Shown: positions 35,354 to 44,925, counted from the first letter of the stretch. The stretch is DNA of 64,000 nucleotides from Cytophagales bacterium (GCA_017303805.1 JAFLBQ010000002.1:62001-126000), one strand, 5' to 3'. Notes: generated by a model not told the origin, from the sequence alone. Program-made: numbers and translations.

Positions 35354-35381
35354 AAAGAGGGGACTTTTGGGTCCCCTCTTT
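35354..35381 (-). terminator. Hairpin in rimP leader, terminator or attenuator
   Basis: Stem AAAGAGGGGAC / GTCCCCTCTTT (35354-35364, 35371-35381), six-base loop. On the minus strand it is followed by TTGTTTA, a weak T run, then 17 bases on the rimP ATG begins. It may end uxs transcripts or attenuate the rimP-nusA-infB message. Confidence 0.7.
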
Positions 35382-35403
35382 TGAATTTTTTCAAGAAGTG
35401 GTG

Positions 35404-35433
35404 CAAAGGTATTAAAAAAATACTTTCGTGCAA
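35404..35433 (-). promoter_or_regulatory. Bacteroidota-type promoter for rimP-nusA-infB
   Basis: On the minus strand TTG (35433-35431), 19 bases, TACCTTTG (35411-35404) fit the consensus. It sits at the stop region of uxs and predicts a start near 35397, so the hairpin at 35354-35381 would be in the 5' leader. Confidence 0.6.
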
Positions 35434-36423
35434 CTACTTGTTGTAGCCATCAAAACTTTTGTGGTCGCGTTGGTAGAGCACTTCTTTTGGCAACGATTTG
35501 AAATATTCATAGGTAATTTTCAGGCCTTCGCTTCTGGAAACTTTGGGTTCCCAGCCTAAAATCTGTTTTGCTTTTGTAATGTCGGGTTGGCGCTGTTTCG
35601 GATCGTCTTTGGGTAAATCTTTATATACTACCTTTTGCGTAGTGCCGGTTAGTTTAATTATCTCTTCGGCAAATTCTTTAATGGTTATTTCACTTGGGTT
35701 GCCAATGTTTACCGGTTGTACATAGTCCGACATTAATAACCTGTAGATTCCTTCCACCAGATCGTCCACATAACAAAAAGAGCGGGTTTGGGAACCATCG
35801 CCAAAAATGGTGAGGTCTTCGCCTCGTAAAGCCTGCCCGATAAATGCCGGAAGTACCCGGCCATCATTCAGGCGCATGCGCGGGCCATACGTATTGAAGA
35901 TGCGCACGATGCGGGTTTCCAATCCATGAAAAGTATGGTAGGCCATGGTGATGGCCTCCTGAAAACGTTTGGCTTCATCGTACACTCCGCGCGGGCCAAC
36001 CGTATTTACGTTGCCGTAGTATTCTTCGGTTTGCGGATGCACGGTGGGGTCGCCATACACCTCGGAAGTAGAAGCAATGATGATGCGCGCTTTTTTAGCG
36101 CGGGCTAAACCCAATAAGTTATGAGTACCCAACGAGCCAACCTTCAGCGTTTGAATGGGGATCTTAAGATAATCGATAGGGCTTGCGGGTGAGGCAAAGT
36201 GCAAAATGTAATGCAACTCGCCCGGCACGTGCACAAACTTGGAAACATCGTGATGATAAAATTCAAAATCGGGAAGTTTGAAAAGATGCTCGATGTTGCG
36301 CAGGTCTCCGGTAATCAGGTTATCCATGGCTATTACATGATAGCCCTCGCTGATAAACCGATCGCACAAATGCGAGCCCAGAAAGCCGGCACCGCCTGTA
36401 ACCAATACTCGTTTTTTAGCCAT
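35434..36423 (-). CDS. UDP-glucuronate decarboxylase (UDP-xylose synthase)
   Basis: Extended short-chain dehydrogenase of 329 residues that decarboxylates UDP-glucuronate to UDP-xylose for surface polysaccharide. I start at the ATG at 36423 ([19 protein letters not shown], the NAD-binding Rossmann motif); a start at 36462 would lie deep in ugd. The catalytic YxxxK is in [11 protein letters not shown], and [19 protein letters not shown] is the UXS signature. The start overlaps the end of ugd by eight bases, so the two consecutive steps are translationally coupled. Homologues are often called UXS or SDR family oxidoreductase. Confidence 0.93.
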   Translation of the reverse strand: MAKKRVLVTGGAGFLGSHLCDRFISEGYHVIAMDNLITGDLRNIEHLFKLPDFEFYHHDVSKFVHVPGELHYILHFASPASPIDYLKIPIQTLKVGSLGTHNLLGLARAKKARIIIASTSEVYGDPTVHPQTEEYYGNVNTVGPRGVYDEAKRFQEAITMAYHTFHGLETRIVRIFNTYGPRMRLNDGRVLPAFIGQALRGEDLTIFGDGSQTRSFCYVDDLVEGIYRLLMSDYVQPVNIGNPSEITIKEFAEEIIKLTGTTQKVVYKDLPKDDPKQRQPDITKAKQILGWEPKVSRSEGLKITYEYFKSLPKEVLYQRDHKSFDGYNK

Positions 36424-37729
36424 AAATAGTTTCGCGCCCGATGCTAAAGTAAGTGTAACCAAGTTCTTTCATTTGCTGCAACTCGTATAAGTTCCGGCCA
36501 TCAAAAATAACTTTGCTTTTAACCAGCGTAGAAATTTTATCAAAGTCGGGCGTGCGGAATTCGGGCCACTCGGTAGCAATAAAGATTGCATCGGCCCCGG
36601 TTGCCGCCTCGTAAGGAGTTTTAGCAAAAGTAATTCTATCGCCCAGTAAGCGCTTCACATTTTCCATCGATTCCGGATCGTGCGCCCGGATAGTGGCCCC
36701 GGCCGCAAGAAGTTCTTCGATGTTGTAGAGTGCCGGTGCTTCGCGGATGTCATCGGTATGGGGCTTAAATGAAAGCCCCCACAATGCAAACACTTTGCCC
36801 TTCAGATTTCCGTGGTAGTAGTCTTTAATGCGCGGTATCAAAATGGTTTTCTGGGCCGCGTTTACTTCCATTACAGCCTTAAGGATTTTGAAATTATACT
36901 TTACATCGGCCGATGATTTGGCCAATGCTTGCACATCTTTAGGAAAGCAACTGCCTCCGTAACCAATGCCGGGAAACAAAAAGCGTTTACCAATCCGGCT
37001 GTCGGTTCCAATTCCTTTTCGCACAGCATCCACATCGGCACCCACCAATTCGCACAAGTTGGCAATTTCATTCATAAACGAAATTTTGGTGGCCAGAAAT
37101 GAATTGGCGGCATACTTGGTAAGTTCTGCCGAGCGCTCGTCCATAAACACCAGCGGATTTCCCTGGCGTACAAACGGAGCATAAAGCGTTTCCATAATCT
37201 TTCTGGCTTTTGCCGAAGTAGTTCCAATTACCACCCGCTCGGGTTTCATAAAATCTTCAACGGCCACGCCCTCGCGCAAAAATTCCGGATTAGAAACCAC
37301 ATCAAATTCTACCTGGGCATGGGCTGCAATTCGTTCGCGCACCAGGTCGGCCGTGCCTACCGGTACAGTGCTTTTATCAACAACAACCGTATAACTTTTT
37401 AAGAGCGACCCCAACTGGTTAGCCACTCCTAAAATGTATTTTAAATCGGCCGATCCATCTTCGCCAGGAGGAGTAGGCAGCGCCAAAAAAATAATTTGGG
37501 CATCTTTTATTCCTTCCTGCAGGTTGGTAGTAAAAAGCAAACGGCCCTGGTTAAGGTTGCGTTCAAAAATCTGTTCGAGGCCAGGCTCATAGATGGTAAT
37601 GCGCCCACTACTCAGGCTCTTTACTTTTTCCGGATCAATATCTACGCAGGTTACCGTGTTGCCGGTTTCAGCAAAACAAGTTCCGGTTACTAATCCTACA
37701 TAGCCAGTGCCAACTACCGCTATTTTCAT
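36416..37729 (-). CDS. ugd: UDP-glucose 6-dehydrogenase
   Basis: Oxidises UDP-glucose to UDP-glucuronate with NAD, supplying the next enzyme in the operon. The 437 residues begin with the Rossmann motif [19 protein letters not shown], have [16 protein letters not shown], the substrate loop and the catalytic Cys in [16 protein letters not shown] (near residue 260), and end in the UDP-binding domain ([12 protein letters not shown]). A -7-like element TACTTTTG (37773-37766, minus) lies 37 bases upstream. No glycosyltransferases are in the window to show which polymer is built. Confidence 0.96.
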   Translation of the reverse strand: MKIAVVGTGYVGLVTGTCFAETGNTVTCVDIDPEKVKSLSSGRITIYEPGLEQIFERNLNQGRLLFTTNLQEGIKDAQIIFLALPTPPGEDGSADLKYILGVANQLGSLLKSYTVVVDKSTVPVGTADLVRERIAAHAQVEFDVVSNPEFLREGVAVEDFMKPERVVIGTTSAKARKIMETLYAPFVRQGNPLVFMDERSAELTKYAANSFLATKISFMNEIANLCELVGADVDAVRKGIGTDSRIGKRFLFPGIGYGGSCFPKDVQALAKSSADVKYNFKILKAVMEVNAAQKTILIPRIKDYYHGNLKGKVFALWGLSFKPHTDDIREAPALYNIEELLAAGATIRAHDPESMENVKRLLGDRITFAKTPYEAATGADAIFIATEWPEFRTPDFDKISTLVKSKVIFDGRNLYELQQMKELGYTYFSIGRETIYG

Positions 37730-37765
37730 TTTAAAGTGTTAAAGGTTCTTGTTAATGAGGGATGG

Positions 37766-37773
37766 CAAAAGTA
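37766..37773 (-). promoter_or_regulatory. -7 element for ugd-uxs
   Basis: Minus-strand TACTTTTG is an exact TAnnTTTG match 37 bases before the ugd ATG. No clear TTTG is found at the upstream distance. Confidence 0.45.
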
Positions 37774-37840
37774 AGATTTAAGTACCCATTCTCTTTGTTT
37801 TTAAAGCAATTGTGAATCTTTTTTTAAAAGCTAACAATCG

Positions 37841-37873
37841 TTTGGGTATTTCTTCAGATTTGAAATATCTTCG
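37841..37873 (+). promoter_or_regulatory. Bacteroidota-type promoter for the acyl-CoA dehydrogenase gene
   Basis: TTTG (37841-37844), a 21-base spacer and TATCTTCG (37866-37873, one mismatch to TAnnTTTG) lie about 25 bases before the ATG. Confidence 0.5.
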
Positions 37874-37896
37874 CACGCACTTTTAATAATTAATTG

Positions 37897-39048
37897 ATGG
37901 AGTCCATTGTAAATTTTACAGCAACCGAAAACCAAAAAATGATTGCCGATATGGTTCGGAGTTTTGGTGAGAAAGAAATTCGGCCATTCAGTTTGGAGTG
38001 GGATGAGCAGCAACATTTTCCGGTTGACTTATTTAAAAAGTTGGGTGGGCTGGGGCTAATGGGTGTGTTAGTGCCCGAAGAATATGGCGGCTCTGGTTTT
38101 GGATATCATGAGTATGTTACGGCTGTTGCCGAAATTGCCCGTATAGATGGTGGTATTGGTTTATCGGTTGCAGCTCACAATTCGTTATGCACCGGCCACA
38201 TCTTACAACATGCCAGCGAAGAACAGAAAAGAAAATATTTACCCAAACTTGCTACTGCCGAATGGATTGGCGCATGGGGTTTAACTGAACCCAATACCGG
38301 CTCGGATGCCGGCAACATGCGCACGGTGGCCGTAAAAGAGGGCGACTACTATGTGCTGAATGGCGCCAAGAACTTTATAACCCATGGAAAATCGGGCGAT
38401 GTGGCTGTAGTAATTGCCCGCACCGGCCAGGTGGGCGACTCGCACGGTATGACTGCCTTTATTATTGAAAAGGGTACCCCCGGGTTTACGTCTGGCAAGA
38501 AAGAGAACAAACTTGGGATGCGGGCATCTGAAACTGCTGAGTTAATCTTTACCGATTGCCGGGTACATAAAAGCCAGGTAATTGGCAACGAAGGCGAGGG
38601 TTTTGTGCAATCGCTCAAGGTGTTGGATGGTGGGCGCATTTCCATAGCCGCGTTAAGCCTGGGTATAGCGCGCGGAGCTTTTGAAGCCGCCTTGCGTTAT
38701 TCCAAAGAGCGGCATCAGTTTAACCAACCGATCTCTGCATTTCAAGGGATTTCTTTTAAGCTGGCTGATATGGCCACTAAGATTGAAGCTGCGGCCTTGC
38801 TTACCCACAAGGCTGCCGACTTAAAAAGTAAAGGCAAGAGCGTTAACCGCGAATCGGCCATGGCCAAACTGTATGCCTCTGAAATTGCGGTGGAAGTAGC
38901 CAACGAAGCCGTGCAGATTTTTGGCGGCTATGGCTATATAAAGGATTTTCCGGCAGAAAAATACTACCGCGATGCCAAGCTGTGTACCATTGGCGAGGGT
39001 ACATCCGAAATTCAAAAGCTGGTTATTTCCAGGTCTATTTTAAAATGA
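37897..39048 (+). CDS. Acyl-CoA dehydrogenase (short/branched-chain type)
   Basis: FAD enzyme that introduces the alpha-beta double bond in acyl-CoA, in fatty acid or branched-chain amino acid breakdown. The 383 residues carry the family motifs GAWGLTEPNTGSDAGN (flavin and substrate binding), NGAKNFITHG, ERHQFNQPISAFQGISFKLADM, and VQIFGGYGYIKDFPAEKYYRD, with the catalytic Glu in the GEGTSEIQ motif near the C-terminus as in short-chain members. I start at the ATG at 37897 rather than the TTG one codon earlier. Exact chain length preference cannot be read. It stands alone before rpsU. Confidence 0.94.
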   Translation: MESIVNFTATENQKMIADMVRSFGEKEIRPFSLEWDEQQHFPVDLFKKLGGLGLMGVLVPEEYGGSGFGYHEYVTAVAEIARIDGGIGLSVAAHNSLCTGHILQHASEEQKRKYLPKLATAEWIGAWGLTEPNTGSDAGNMRTVAVKEGDYYVLNGAKNFITHGKSGDVAVVIARTGQVGDSHGMTAFIIEKGTPGFTSGKKENKLGMRASETAELIFTDCRVHKSQVIGNEGEGFVQSLKVLDGGRISIAALSLGIARGAFEAALRYSKERHQFNQPISAFQGISFKLADMATKIEAAALLTHKAADLKSKGKSVNRESAMAKLYASEIAVEVANEAVQIFGGYGYIKDFPAEKYYRDAKLCTIGEGTSEIQKLVISRSILK

Positions 39049-39051
39049 CAC

Positions 39052-39083
39052 TTGCATAAATAAACCACATAACACTATATTTG
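39052..39083 (+). promoter_or_regulatory. Bacteroidota-type promoter for rpsU
   Basis: TTG (39052-39054), a 21-base spacer and TATATTTG (39076-39083), an exact -7 match, 19 bases before the rpsU ATG. One of the best promoters in the window. Confidence 0.65.
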
Positions 39084-39102
39084 CAGCCCTAATATTTGAA
39101 AA

Positions 39103-39297
39103 ATGCTGATTATCAACATTAAAGAGAACGAATCGATAGACAAGGCTCTTAAGCGCTTTAAAAAGAAGTTTGAGAAAACCGGAATTTTGCGCGAATTACG
39201 CGAAAGAACCTCCTTTACAAAGCCTTCGGTAAAGCGCAGAAGCGAAGTTATCCGCGCTGCCTACCGTCAAAAAACCTACGGTTCGGATAACGCATAG
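39103..39297 (+). CDS. rpsU: Ribosomal protein S21
   Basis: Small basic 30S subunit protein of 64 residues. The sequence IIN-IKENESIDKALKRFKKKFEKTGI followed by RELRERTSFTKPSVKRR and the basic tail is typical of Bacteroidota S21. In this phylum S21 has been linked to occlusion of the anti-Shine-Dalgarno sequence, which agrees with the lack of Shine-Dalgarno motifs seen here. It has its own promoter and a strong terminator. Confidence 0.97.
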   Translation: MLIINIKENESIDKALKRFKKKFEKTGILRELRERTSFTKPSVKRRSEVIRAAYRQKTYGSDNA

Positions 39298-39320
39298 AGT
39301 TTAATCAACAATTTATACAC

Positions 39321-39358
39321 AATCCCCTGCGGGCTTTCCCTGCAGGGGATTTTTTTTT
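39321..39358 (+). terminator. Intrinsic terminator of rpsU
   Basis: Stem AATCCCCTGC / GCAGGGGATT (39321-39330, 39342-39351) with inner GGG/CCC pairing, followed by a run of eight T or more. Confidence 0.95.
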
Positions 39359-39389
39359 ACATTGAGCGAACACAAGCAGGGAGCAGTTG

Positions 39390-40271
39390 ATGGTTGAATC
39401 ATTTCTGAAATATCTGCAATACCAAAAGCGGTACAGTCCTCAAACGATACAATCTTACCGTACCGATCTTACTCAATTCGAAACATTTCTGGCCCACGAA
39501 TTTGATGGAACTACCCCACAAGATGCCAACTATGGACTGGTGCGCTCGTGGGTGGTAAGCCTGGTGGAGCAAAAGCTGGATGCCCTTTCTGTTAATCGTA
39601 AGATAGCGTGCCTGCGCTCTTACTATAAGTTTTTGTTACGCGAAGAATTGATTGAGCGCGACCCGATGACCAAGATTAAAATTCTGAAGACCAAAAAGAA
39701 ATTGCCGCACTTTGTAAACGAACATGACACCACCCGGCTGTTAGATCAGGTGCAGTTTGAAAGCACCCACGAAAATTTGCGCGATAAGTTAATTCTGGAG
39801 CTACTGTATGGAACGGGCATGCGGTTGGCCGAACTGATTACCCTGAAAGAGCAAAACATAAATTTACGCGACCGAACCCTGAAAGTAGTAGGTAAAAGAA
39901 ATAAGGAAAGGGTAATCCCTTTTACGGTGCAACTCGTTACAGTTATTGAAGCGTACCTGCAAGCGCGCAACCGCGAGGTAGAAAAAAAGAATCATGGCCG
40001 GCTGCTGGTAACTCAAGATGGCGATGAGCTATACCCCATGTTGGTAAATCGCACCGTTAAAAAGTATATGAAGTTGGTTCCCGCTGTTGAAAAGAAAAGC
40101 CCGCACGTGTTACGCCACACCTACGCTACCCATTTGCTTAATAAGGGCGCAGAAATTAATGCCGTAAAAGATTTGCTGGGCCACAGCAGTTTAGCTGCCA
40201 CCCAGGTTTATACACACAACTCAATGGAAAAACTAAAAAAGGTATTTGACCAGGCCCACCCAAAAGCTTAG
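39390..40271 (+). CDS. Tyrosine recombinase, XerC/XerD type
   Basis: Site-specific recombinase of 293 residues, probably for chromosome dimer resolution. The N-terminal SAM-like DNA-binding domain is FLKYLQYQKRYSPQTIQSY and following. The catalytic domain has the first Arg in LYGTGMRLAELI, the Lys in a beta hairpin (KVVGKRNKERVIPF), HxLRH in SPHVLRHTYATHLL, the second His in LLGHSSLAATQVY and the Tyr nucleophile in VYTHNS. I use the ATG at 39390 and not the TTG one codon earlier. In Bacteroidota the gene is often near rpsU and hpf, as here, so it is likely the housekeeping copy and not part of an integrative element. Confidence 0.93.
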   Translation: MVESFLKYLQYQKRYSPQTIQSYRTDLTQFETFLAHEFDGTTPQDANYGLVRSWVVSLVEQKLDALSVNRKIACLRSYYKFLLREELIERDPMTKIKILKTKKKLPHFVNEHDTTRLLDQVQFESTHENLRDKLILELLYGTGMRLAELITLKEQNINLRDRTLKVVGKRNKERVIPFTVQLVTVIEAYLQARNREVEKKNHGRLLVTQDGDELYPMLVNRTVKKYMKLVPAVEKKSPHVLRHTYATHLLNKGAEINAVKDLLGHSSLAATQVYTHNSMEKLKKVFDQAHPKA

Positions 40272-40348
40272 CCTATGATACAATAATTACTACCGGCTGG
40301 CCGCGGCCTTCGTAACGCGGGTATTGTTTAACTTAAATTTTTTGCTGT

Positions 40349-40651
40349 ATGAAACTGCAAGTGCATTCTATCCATTTCGATGCTGATCAAAAACTCATCC
40401 ACTTTATTCAAAAGAAGATCGACAAGCTGGAAACATTTTACGACCGCATGGTAGATGGCGAAGTATTTCTGCGCCTGAACAACGAGGGGATTGAGAATAA
40501 AACGGTTGAGATAAAGTTAAACCTGCCCGGGCAAAATCTTTTTGCCAAAGAACAGGCTCGTTCATTCGAAGCGGCTACCGATCAGGCTACCGAGGCGCTG
40601 CGTTCGCAGCTAAAAAAATTTAAAACCAAACTAAAGAACGGCCGGGCCTAA
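40349..40651 (+). CDS. hpf: Ribosome hibernation promoting factor (HPF/RaiA family), short form
   Basis: Binds the 30S subunit and silences ribosomes in stationary phase. The 100-residue protein has the family's beta-alpha-beta layout: LQVHSIHFDADQKLIHFIQKK, then KLETFYDRMVDGEVFLRL and the helix SFEAATDQATEALRSQLKKF with a basic tail. It lacks the C-terminal dimerisation domain of long HPF. It follows the xerC-like gene by 77 bases and ends at a bidirectional terminator. Confidence 0.95.
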   Translation: MKLQVHSIHFDADQKLIHFIQKKIDKLETFYDRMVDGEVFLRLNNEGIENKTVEIKLNLPGQNLFAKEQARSFEAATDQATEALRSQLKKFKTKLKNGRA

Positions 40652-40673
40652 CTAAGAATTAATTTAACAATTA

Positions 40674-40700
40674 AAAAGGGCTCGCTTGGCGAGCCCTTTT
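40674..40700. terminator. Bidirectional terminator between hpf and metK
   Basis: A perfect 12-bp stem AAAAGGGCTCGC / GCGAGCCCTTTT with loop TTG. The A and T runs on both sides let it serve both convergent genes. Confidence 0.93.
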
Positions 40701-40710
40701 GCTTTTGGGG

Positions 40711-41964
40711 TTACAGTTTAAAGGCAGCTTTTATCTTGCCAACATAATCCAGCTTTTCCCAGGGGAATAATTCCACCCTCACCTTCTTCTCATTCTTCTT
40801 ACCCTTGTTGAAAACTTTTTCTACTACTTTAGGCTCGCGCCCCATGTGACCATAAGCGGCCGTCTCTGAATAAATAGGTGTGCGTAATTTGAAACGTTCT
40901 TCGATAAAATACGGACGCATATCAAAGATCTTCTCAATCTTCTTCGCAATTTCGCCATCCGAAAGATTTACTTTGGCGCTACCATACGTGTTTACATATA
41001 AACCAACCGGCCTGGCAACACCAATCGCGTAAGCTACCTGTACCAAAACCTCATCGCATAACCCGGCAGCCACTAGGTTCTTAGCAATGTGGCGCGTAGC
41101 ATACGCTGCCGAACGATCTACTTTAGAAGGATCTTTACCAGAGAAGGCCCCGCCTCCGTGCGCGCCTTTGCCCCCGTAGGTATCTACAATAATTTTTCTT
41201 CCGGTTAAGCCGGTATCGCCATGCGGGCCACCAATTACAAACTTGCCGGTGGGGTTAACATGGTACTTAATATCGGTGCCAAACAGCTTTTGCACCCGCT
41301 TAGGTAATTTTTTCAAAATGCGAGGCACCAATATATTGATCACATCGTCTTTAATCTGCTTTAGCATGATGGCATCCTTTGCGAAATCATCGTGCTGCGT
41401 AGAAATTACAATGGCATCAATACGCTGGGGTTTGTTGTCATCGCTATACTCAATAGTTACTTGCGATTTTGCATCGGGGCGCAAGTAGGTCATTACCTTG
41501 CCCTCTCTGCGAATAACTGCCAACTCGCGCAAAAGCAAATGCGCCAGCTCTAATGGCAATGGCATCAGGTTGTCGGTTTCGTTTGTTGCATAGCCAAACA
41601 TCATACCCTGGTCGCCAGCGCCCTGATCTTCTTTTTTCTTACGCTCAACACCCTGGTTAATATCTGCCGATTGTTCGTGAATGGCTGATAGAATACCGCA
41701 GCTATTGGCTTCGAACATGTACTCGCTCTTGGTGTAACCTATTTTCTTAATCACCTCGCGGGCAATGTCCTGCACATCCAAATAGGCTTCAGACTTTACT
41801 TCACCTGCCAATACAACCTGGCCGGTTGTTACCAATGTTTCGCAGGCTACTTTTGAATTGGGATCGTACGCTAAGAAATAATCAATTAGCGCATCGGAAA
41901 TCTGATCGGCAACTTTATCGGGGTGGCCCTCCGATACTGACTCGGATGTAAACAAGTAAGGCAT
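40711..41964 (-). CDS. metK: S-adenosylmethionine synthetase
   Basis: Makes S-adenosylmethionine from methionine and ATP. The 417 residues start with [25 protein letters not shown] (ATP and methionine binding), then [16 protein letters not shown] (the MetK hexapeptide region), and [27 protein letters not shown] loops with the P-loop-like GGGAFSGKD. It is slightly longer than the E. coli enzyme, as usual in Bacteroidota. No SAM riboswitch could be recognised upstream; a -7-like element TATCTTTG sits at 42002-41995. Confidence 0.97.
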   Translation of the reverse strand: MPYLFTSESVSEGHPDKVADQISDALIDYFLAYDPNSKVACETLVTTGQVVLAGEVKSEAYLDVQDIAREVIKKIGYTKSEYMFEANSCGILSAIHEQSADINQGVERKKKEDQGAGDQGMMFGYATNETDNLMPLPLELAHLLLRELAVIRREGKVMTYLRPDAKSQVTIEYSDDNKPQRIDAIVISTQHDDFAKDAIMLKQIKDDVINILVPRILKKLPKRVQKLFGTDIKYHVNPTGKFVIGGPHGDTGLTGRKIIVDTYGGKGAHGGGAFSGKDPSKVDRSAAYATRHIAKNLVAAGLCDEVLVQVAYAIGVARPVGLYVNTYGSAKVNLSDGEIAKKIEKIFDMRPYFIEERFKLRTPIYSETAAYGHMGREPKVVEKVFNKGKKNEKKVRVELFPWEKLDYVGKIKAAFKL

Positions 41965-41994
41965 AAATGTTTTTTAATTACGATTTTAAGGTGG

Positions 41995-42002
41995 CAAAGA
42001 TA
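41995..42002 (-). promoter_or_regulatory. -7 element for metK
   Basis: Minus-strand TATCTTTG is an exact TAnnTTTG match 31 bases before the metK ATG. The upstream TTG is not evident, so only the -7 half is supported. Confidence 0.45.
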
Positions 42003-42046
42003 ATAAGTAGCATTAGATCACCATGCTAACTTTAGAATAATCGGCT

Positions 42047-42748
42047 TTACGAAAGAAATAAAAAGACAGCCGGAGCTTTAGGCCAAACAGGAATGTGGGT
42101 TTTCCATTCGGCTACAGTTTTGGTTGCAATAACTTCCTGTGGGCCGGTTAAATCCAACGCAATCGTTAACCGGGTATTGGCATTAAGGTTTGTTACCAGG
42201 TGTGTAAAAATTGCATTGTTGCGATACGGGGTTTCAATAAAAATCTGGGTTTGATTTTTCTGAAATGACTCCCGTTCAAGTTCTTTGATTTTTTTGGCTG
42301 CGGCCGGGGCATCTATTGGCAAATAGCCATTAAACGCAAACTGCTGCCCATTTAAACCCGAAGCCATTAACGCCAAGAGAATGGCTGATGGCCCCACCAG
42401 CGGAACTACCTTTAGGTTATGTGCATGAGCAAAGGCTACTGCCAATGCGCCCGGATCGGCCACACCGGGGCACCCCGACTCTGAAAGCACCCCTACCTTT
42501 AATCCTTGCAAAAGTGGATTCAGTTTAGCGGCCAGTTCTTTTTCGGAGGTTTCTTTATTCAATACTTCAAAGTGAAGTGCCTCTATGGAAGGGTAAATTT
42601 TTAAGCTGCTTAAATAGCGCCTTGCCGTGCGAATGTCTTCAGCAAGAAAGTGGTGAATCTCTGCCAGGCAACCAATTACCTGAGGCGGTATTACCTGCTG
42701 GTTGCCTTCTGAAATAACTGTGGGGATAAGGTAAAGTATGCCACTCAT
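42047..42748 (-). CDS. RsmI-like SAM-dependent methyltransferase
   Basis: Tetrapyrrole-methylase-fold enzyme of 233 residues, related to RsmI, which methylates 16S rRNA at C1402. Visible motifs are LYLIPTVISEG at the start, LAEDIRTARRYL, VGVLSESGCPGVADPGALAVAFAH (SAM-binding loop, where RsmI usually has SDAGTP), LVGPSAILLALMASGLNGQQFAFNGYLP and IFIETPYRN. This variant, with SESGCP, is a separate Bacteroidota subgroup besides true RsmI, so the exact target base is uncertain. It follows the hydrolase gene at 42756 by seven bases. Confidence 0.85.
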   Translation of the reverse strand: MSGILYLIPTVISEGNQQVIPPQVIGCLAEIHHFLAEDIRTARRYLSSLKIYPSIEALHFEVLNKETSEKELAAKLNPLLQGLKVGVLSESGCPGVADPGALAVAFAHAHNLKVVPLVGPSAILLALMASGLNGQQFAFNGYLPIDAPAAAKKIKELERESFQKNQTQIFIETPYRNNAIFTHLVTNLNANTRLTIALDLTGPQEVIATKTVAEWKTHIPVWPKAPAVFLFLS

Positions 42749-42755
42749 CTTTGTT

Positions 42756-43520
42756 TTACGCAGTGTTTAAAAATTGCAACACAGTCTGCGAAAACGCCTC
42801 GGGGTTTTCGGCCTGTACCCAATGGCCGGTATTCAACGTAACCAGTTGTGCATTTGTAAAAATTGCATTAATCAATTGCTCATCGCCCGGGGCATAGTAA
42901 TTGGAACGCGCACCTTTTACGAATAATGCCGGCCCGCTATAAGTGCCTTTAAAAACCATACCGGCACCAATCTCTTCGATGTGCGCATCTATGGCAGCAA
43001 GATTTACGCGCCACGCAAACCGACCCTCGGTTGTACGGTATAAATTTTTTAACAGAAACTGGCGCACGTCTGGCTCCGAAACATGATTGCTCAACAGCGC
43101 ATCCGCCTGCGAGCGCGAAGAAAGTGTAGCCAGATCGATGGCATGCAAGCCATCTAAAATATGATCGTGATGAACTGGGTAAGCTTTGGGCACAATATCA
43201 ACAACCACCAGCCGGCTTACGCGATCCGGATATTTCACCGCAAAGTTCATAGCGGTTTTGCCGCCCATCGAGTGGCCAATTATAAGTGGAGCTTGTAGGT
43301 GATGTTCTTCAATGAACTCTCGTAAATCTTCGGTCATCAACCCATAATTAAACTCGGCACTGTGTGGCGATTGGCCGTGGTTGCGTTGATCTACGAGAAA
43401 AACTTCAAATGATTGAGCAAACACTTTGGCCAGCGAAAACCAATTATCGGACGAGCCAAGCAGCCCATGTAAAATAATAAGGGGTTGCCCAGCCCCTGAT
43501 TTGCGGAAATGCAACTTCAT
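42756..43520 (-). CDS. Alpha/beta hydrolase (YbfF-like esterase)
   Basis: Cytoplasmic hydrolase of 254 residues. I choose the ATG at 43520 (MKLHFRKSGAGQPLIILHG) because the family begins there; the start at 43592 adds a hydrophobic stretch and runs up to the divergent lysA. The catalytic Ser is in IIGHSMGGKTAMNFA, the oxyanion strand in LHGLLGSSDNW, and the His in LNTGHWVQAENPEAF. Related to YbfF and epoxide-hydrolase-like esterases; the substrate is unknown. Likely co-transcribed with the RsmI-like gene. Confidence 0.88.
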   Translation of the reverse strand: MKLHFRKSGAGQPLIILHGLLGSSDNWFSLAKVFAQSFEVFLVDQRNHGQSPHSAEFNYGLMTEDLREFIEEHHLQAPLIIGHSMGGKTAMNFAVKYPDRVSRLVVVDIVPKAYPVHHDHILDGLHAIDLATLSSRSQADALLSNHVSEPDVRQFLLKNLYRTTEGRFAWRVNLAAIDAHIEEIGAGMVFKGTYSGPALFVKGARSNYYAPGDEQLINAIFTNAQLVTLNTGHWVQAENPEAFSQTVLQFLNTA

Positions 43521-43602
43521 GCGCGCGAAGATAGCAAAGAAAAAAACAGGCCGGCCAACCAAGCCAGCCATGCTTGCCAGTATATTTGCCATTTAATTTT
43601 TT

Positions 43603-44832
43603 ATGGAACTTACCAACGGTACCTACACCCTGCAGGGAATTGAGATAGCCGAAATAGCACAGCAGTTTGGCACGCCTGTGTACGTGTATGACGGCAACAA
43701 AATAATCAGCCAACTGAAAAGCTTACTGAATGCTTTTTCAGAAACAAACGTGCGCATTAAATATGCTGCCAAAGCGCTAACCAATGTATCCATTCTAAAA
43801 CTTCTGCAACAAAATGGAGCCGGTGTAGATGTGGTTTCGCTGCAAGAAGCCCACCTTGCCTTAGGTGCAGGGTTTGCCCCGGCTGAAATTATGTTTACAC
43901 CTAATTGTGTGGACTTTGAAGAAATTGTTGCCGGTGTTGAACTTGGCTTAACCATCAATCTGGATAACCTTTCGGTACTTGAAAAGTTTGGTAAAAAATA
44001 TGGTAGTACGGTGCCCTGTTGTGTACGCCTTAACCCGCACATTATGGCGGGTGGCAACTATAAAATCTCTACCGGCCACAGCAATTCAAAATTTGGGATT
44101 TCTGTTTATCAACTGCCGGAGATTATGCAGTTGGCCGATAAATATCAGATTGTAATTAATGGCTTGCATATTCATACCGGATCTGAGATTACCGAAACGG
44201 AAGTGTTTCTGAAAATGGCAGAAATTCTTTTTGGTATTGCCCGTGATTTTCCGGCATTAAAGTTTATCGACTTTGGCGGAGGGTTTAAAGTAGCCTACAA
44301 ACCAGGCGACATGATTACCAACGTGTACGATCTGGGTTTGAAATTAAGCAAAGCGTTTACGGAGTTTTACCAAAGCTATGGGCGCAAACTTGAACTTTGG
44401 GTTGAGCCCGGAAAATACCTGGTGAGCGAAGCAGGCTACCTGATTGTAAAAACAAACGTAGTAAAGGCAACGCCTTCGGTTACGTTTGCCGGAGTTAACA
44501 GCGGACTTAATCATCTTATTCGCCCGATGATGTACGATGCCTACCATGAGATCGTGAATGTTTCTAATCCAACAGGTACGCAAAAAGTTTATACCGTAGT
44601 GGGCAACATTTGCGAAACCGACACGCTGGGAGCCGATCGCAAACTAAACGAAGTGCGCGAAGGCGATTTGCTGGTGTTTAAAAATGCCGGGGCCTATGGA
44701 TACTCTATGGCTTCCAATTACAACTCACGCCTTCGGCCGGCCGAGGTGTTGCTGCTCCATGGCGAAGCTAAACTGATTCGCAGGCGCGACACGCTGGAAG
44801 ACTTGCTGCGCGGGCAAATCGATGTCTTTTGA
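43603..44832 (+). CDS. lysA: Diaminopimelate decarboxylase
   Basis: PLP enzyme that forms lysine from meso-diaminopimelate. The 409 residues are alanine-racemase fold type III: PLP lysine in VRIKYAAKALTNVSIL, the phosphate-binding GGGFKVAYKPGD, HIHTGSEI, the dimer-interface Cys in NICETDTLGADR, and AGAYGYSMASNYNSR, all as in LysA. It is divergent from the hydrolase at 42756 with 82 bases between starts. Together with asd it covers two steps of the lysine pathway in this window. Confidence 0.96.
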   Translation: MELTNGTYTLQGIEIAEIAQQFGTPVYVYDGNKIISQLKSLLNAFSETNVRIKYAAKALTNVSILKLLQQNGAGVDVVSLQEAHLALGAGFAPAEIMFTPNCVDFEEIVAGVELGLTINLDNLSVLEKFGKKYGSTVPCCVRLNPHIMAGGNYKISTGHSNSKFGISVYQLPEIMQLADKYQIVINGLHIHTGSEITETEVFLKMAEILFGIARDFPALKFIDFGGGFKVAYKPGDMITNVYDLGLKLSKAFTEFYQSYGRKLELWVEPGKYLVSEAGYLIVKTNVVKATPSVTFAGVNSGLNHLIRPMMYDAYHEIVNVSNPTGTQKVYTVVGNICETDTLGADRKLNEVREGDLLVFKNAGAYGYSMASNYNSRLRPAEVLLLHGEAKLIRRRDTLEDLLRGQIDVF

Positions 44833-44925
44833 ATTTCATAGGCTAAAATAAATCCTTACCAAAAACCGACTGCTGACATGACGGTGGCACTCATTCCCGG
44901 ATTTTTGCCAGCCTAACCTTTTTAC

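Noticed and set aside
39390-40271. Tyrosine recombinase as integrase of a mobile element
   Set aside because: The gene sits among rpsU and hpf with no flanking repeats, no tRNA target and no cargo, which fits a housekeeping Xer recombinase.
40299-40308. Palindrome GGCCGCGGCC after the recombinase gene
   Set aside because: No T run follows and it is short, so a terminator is not supported.
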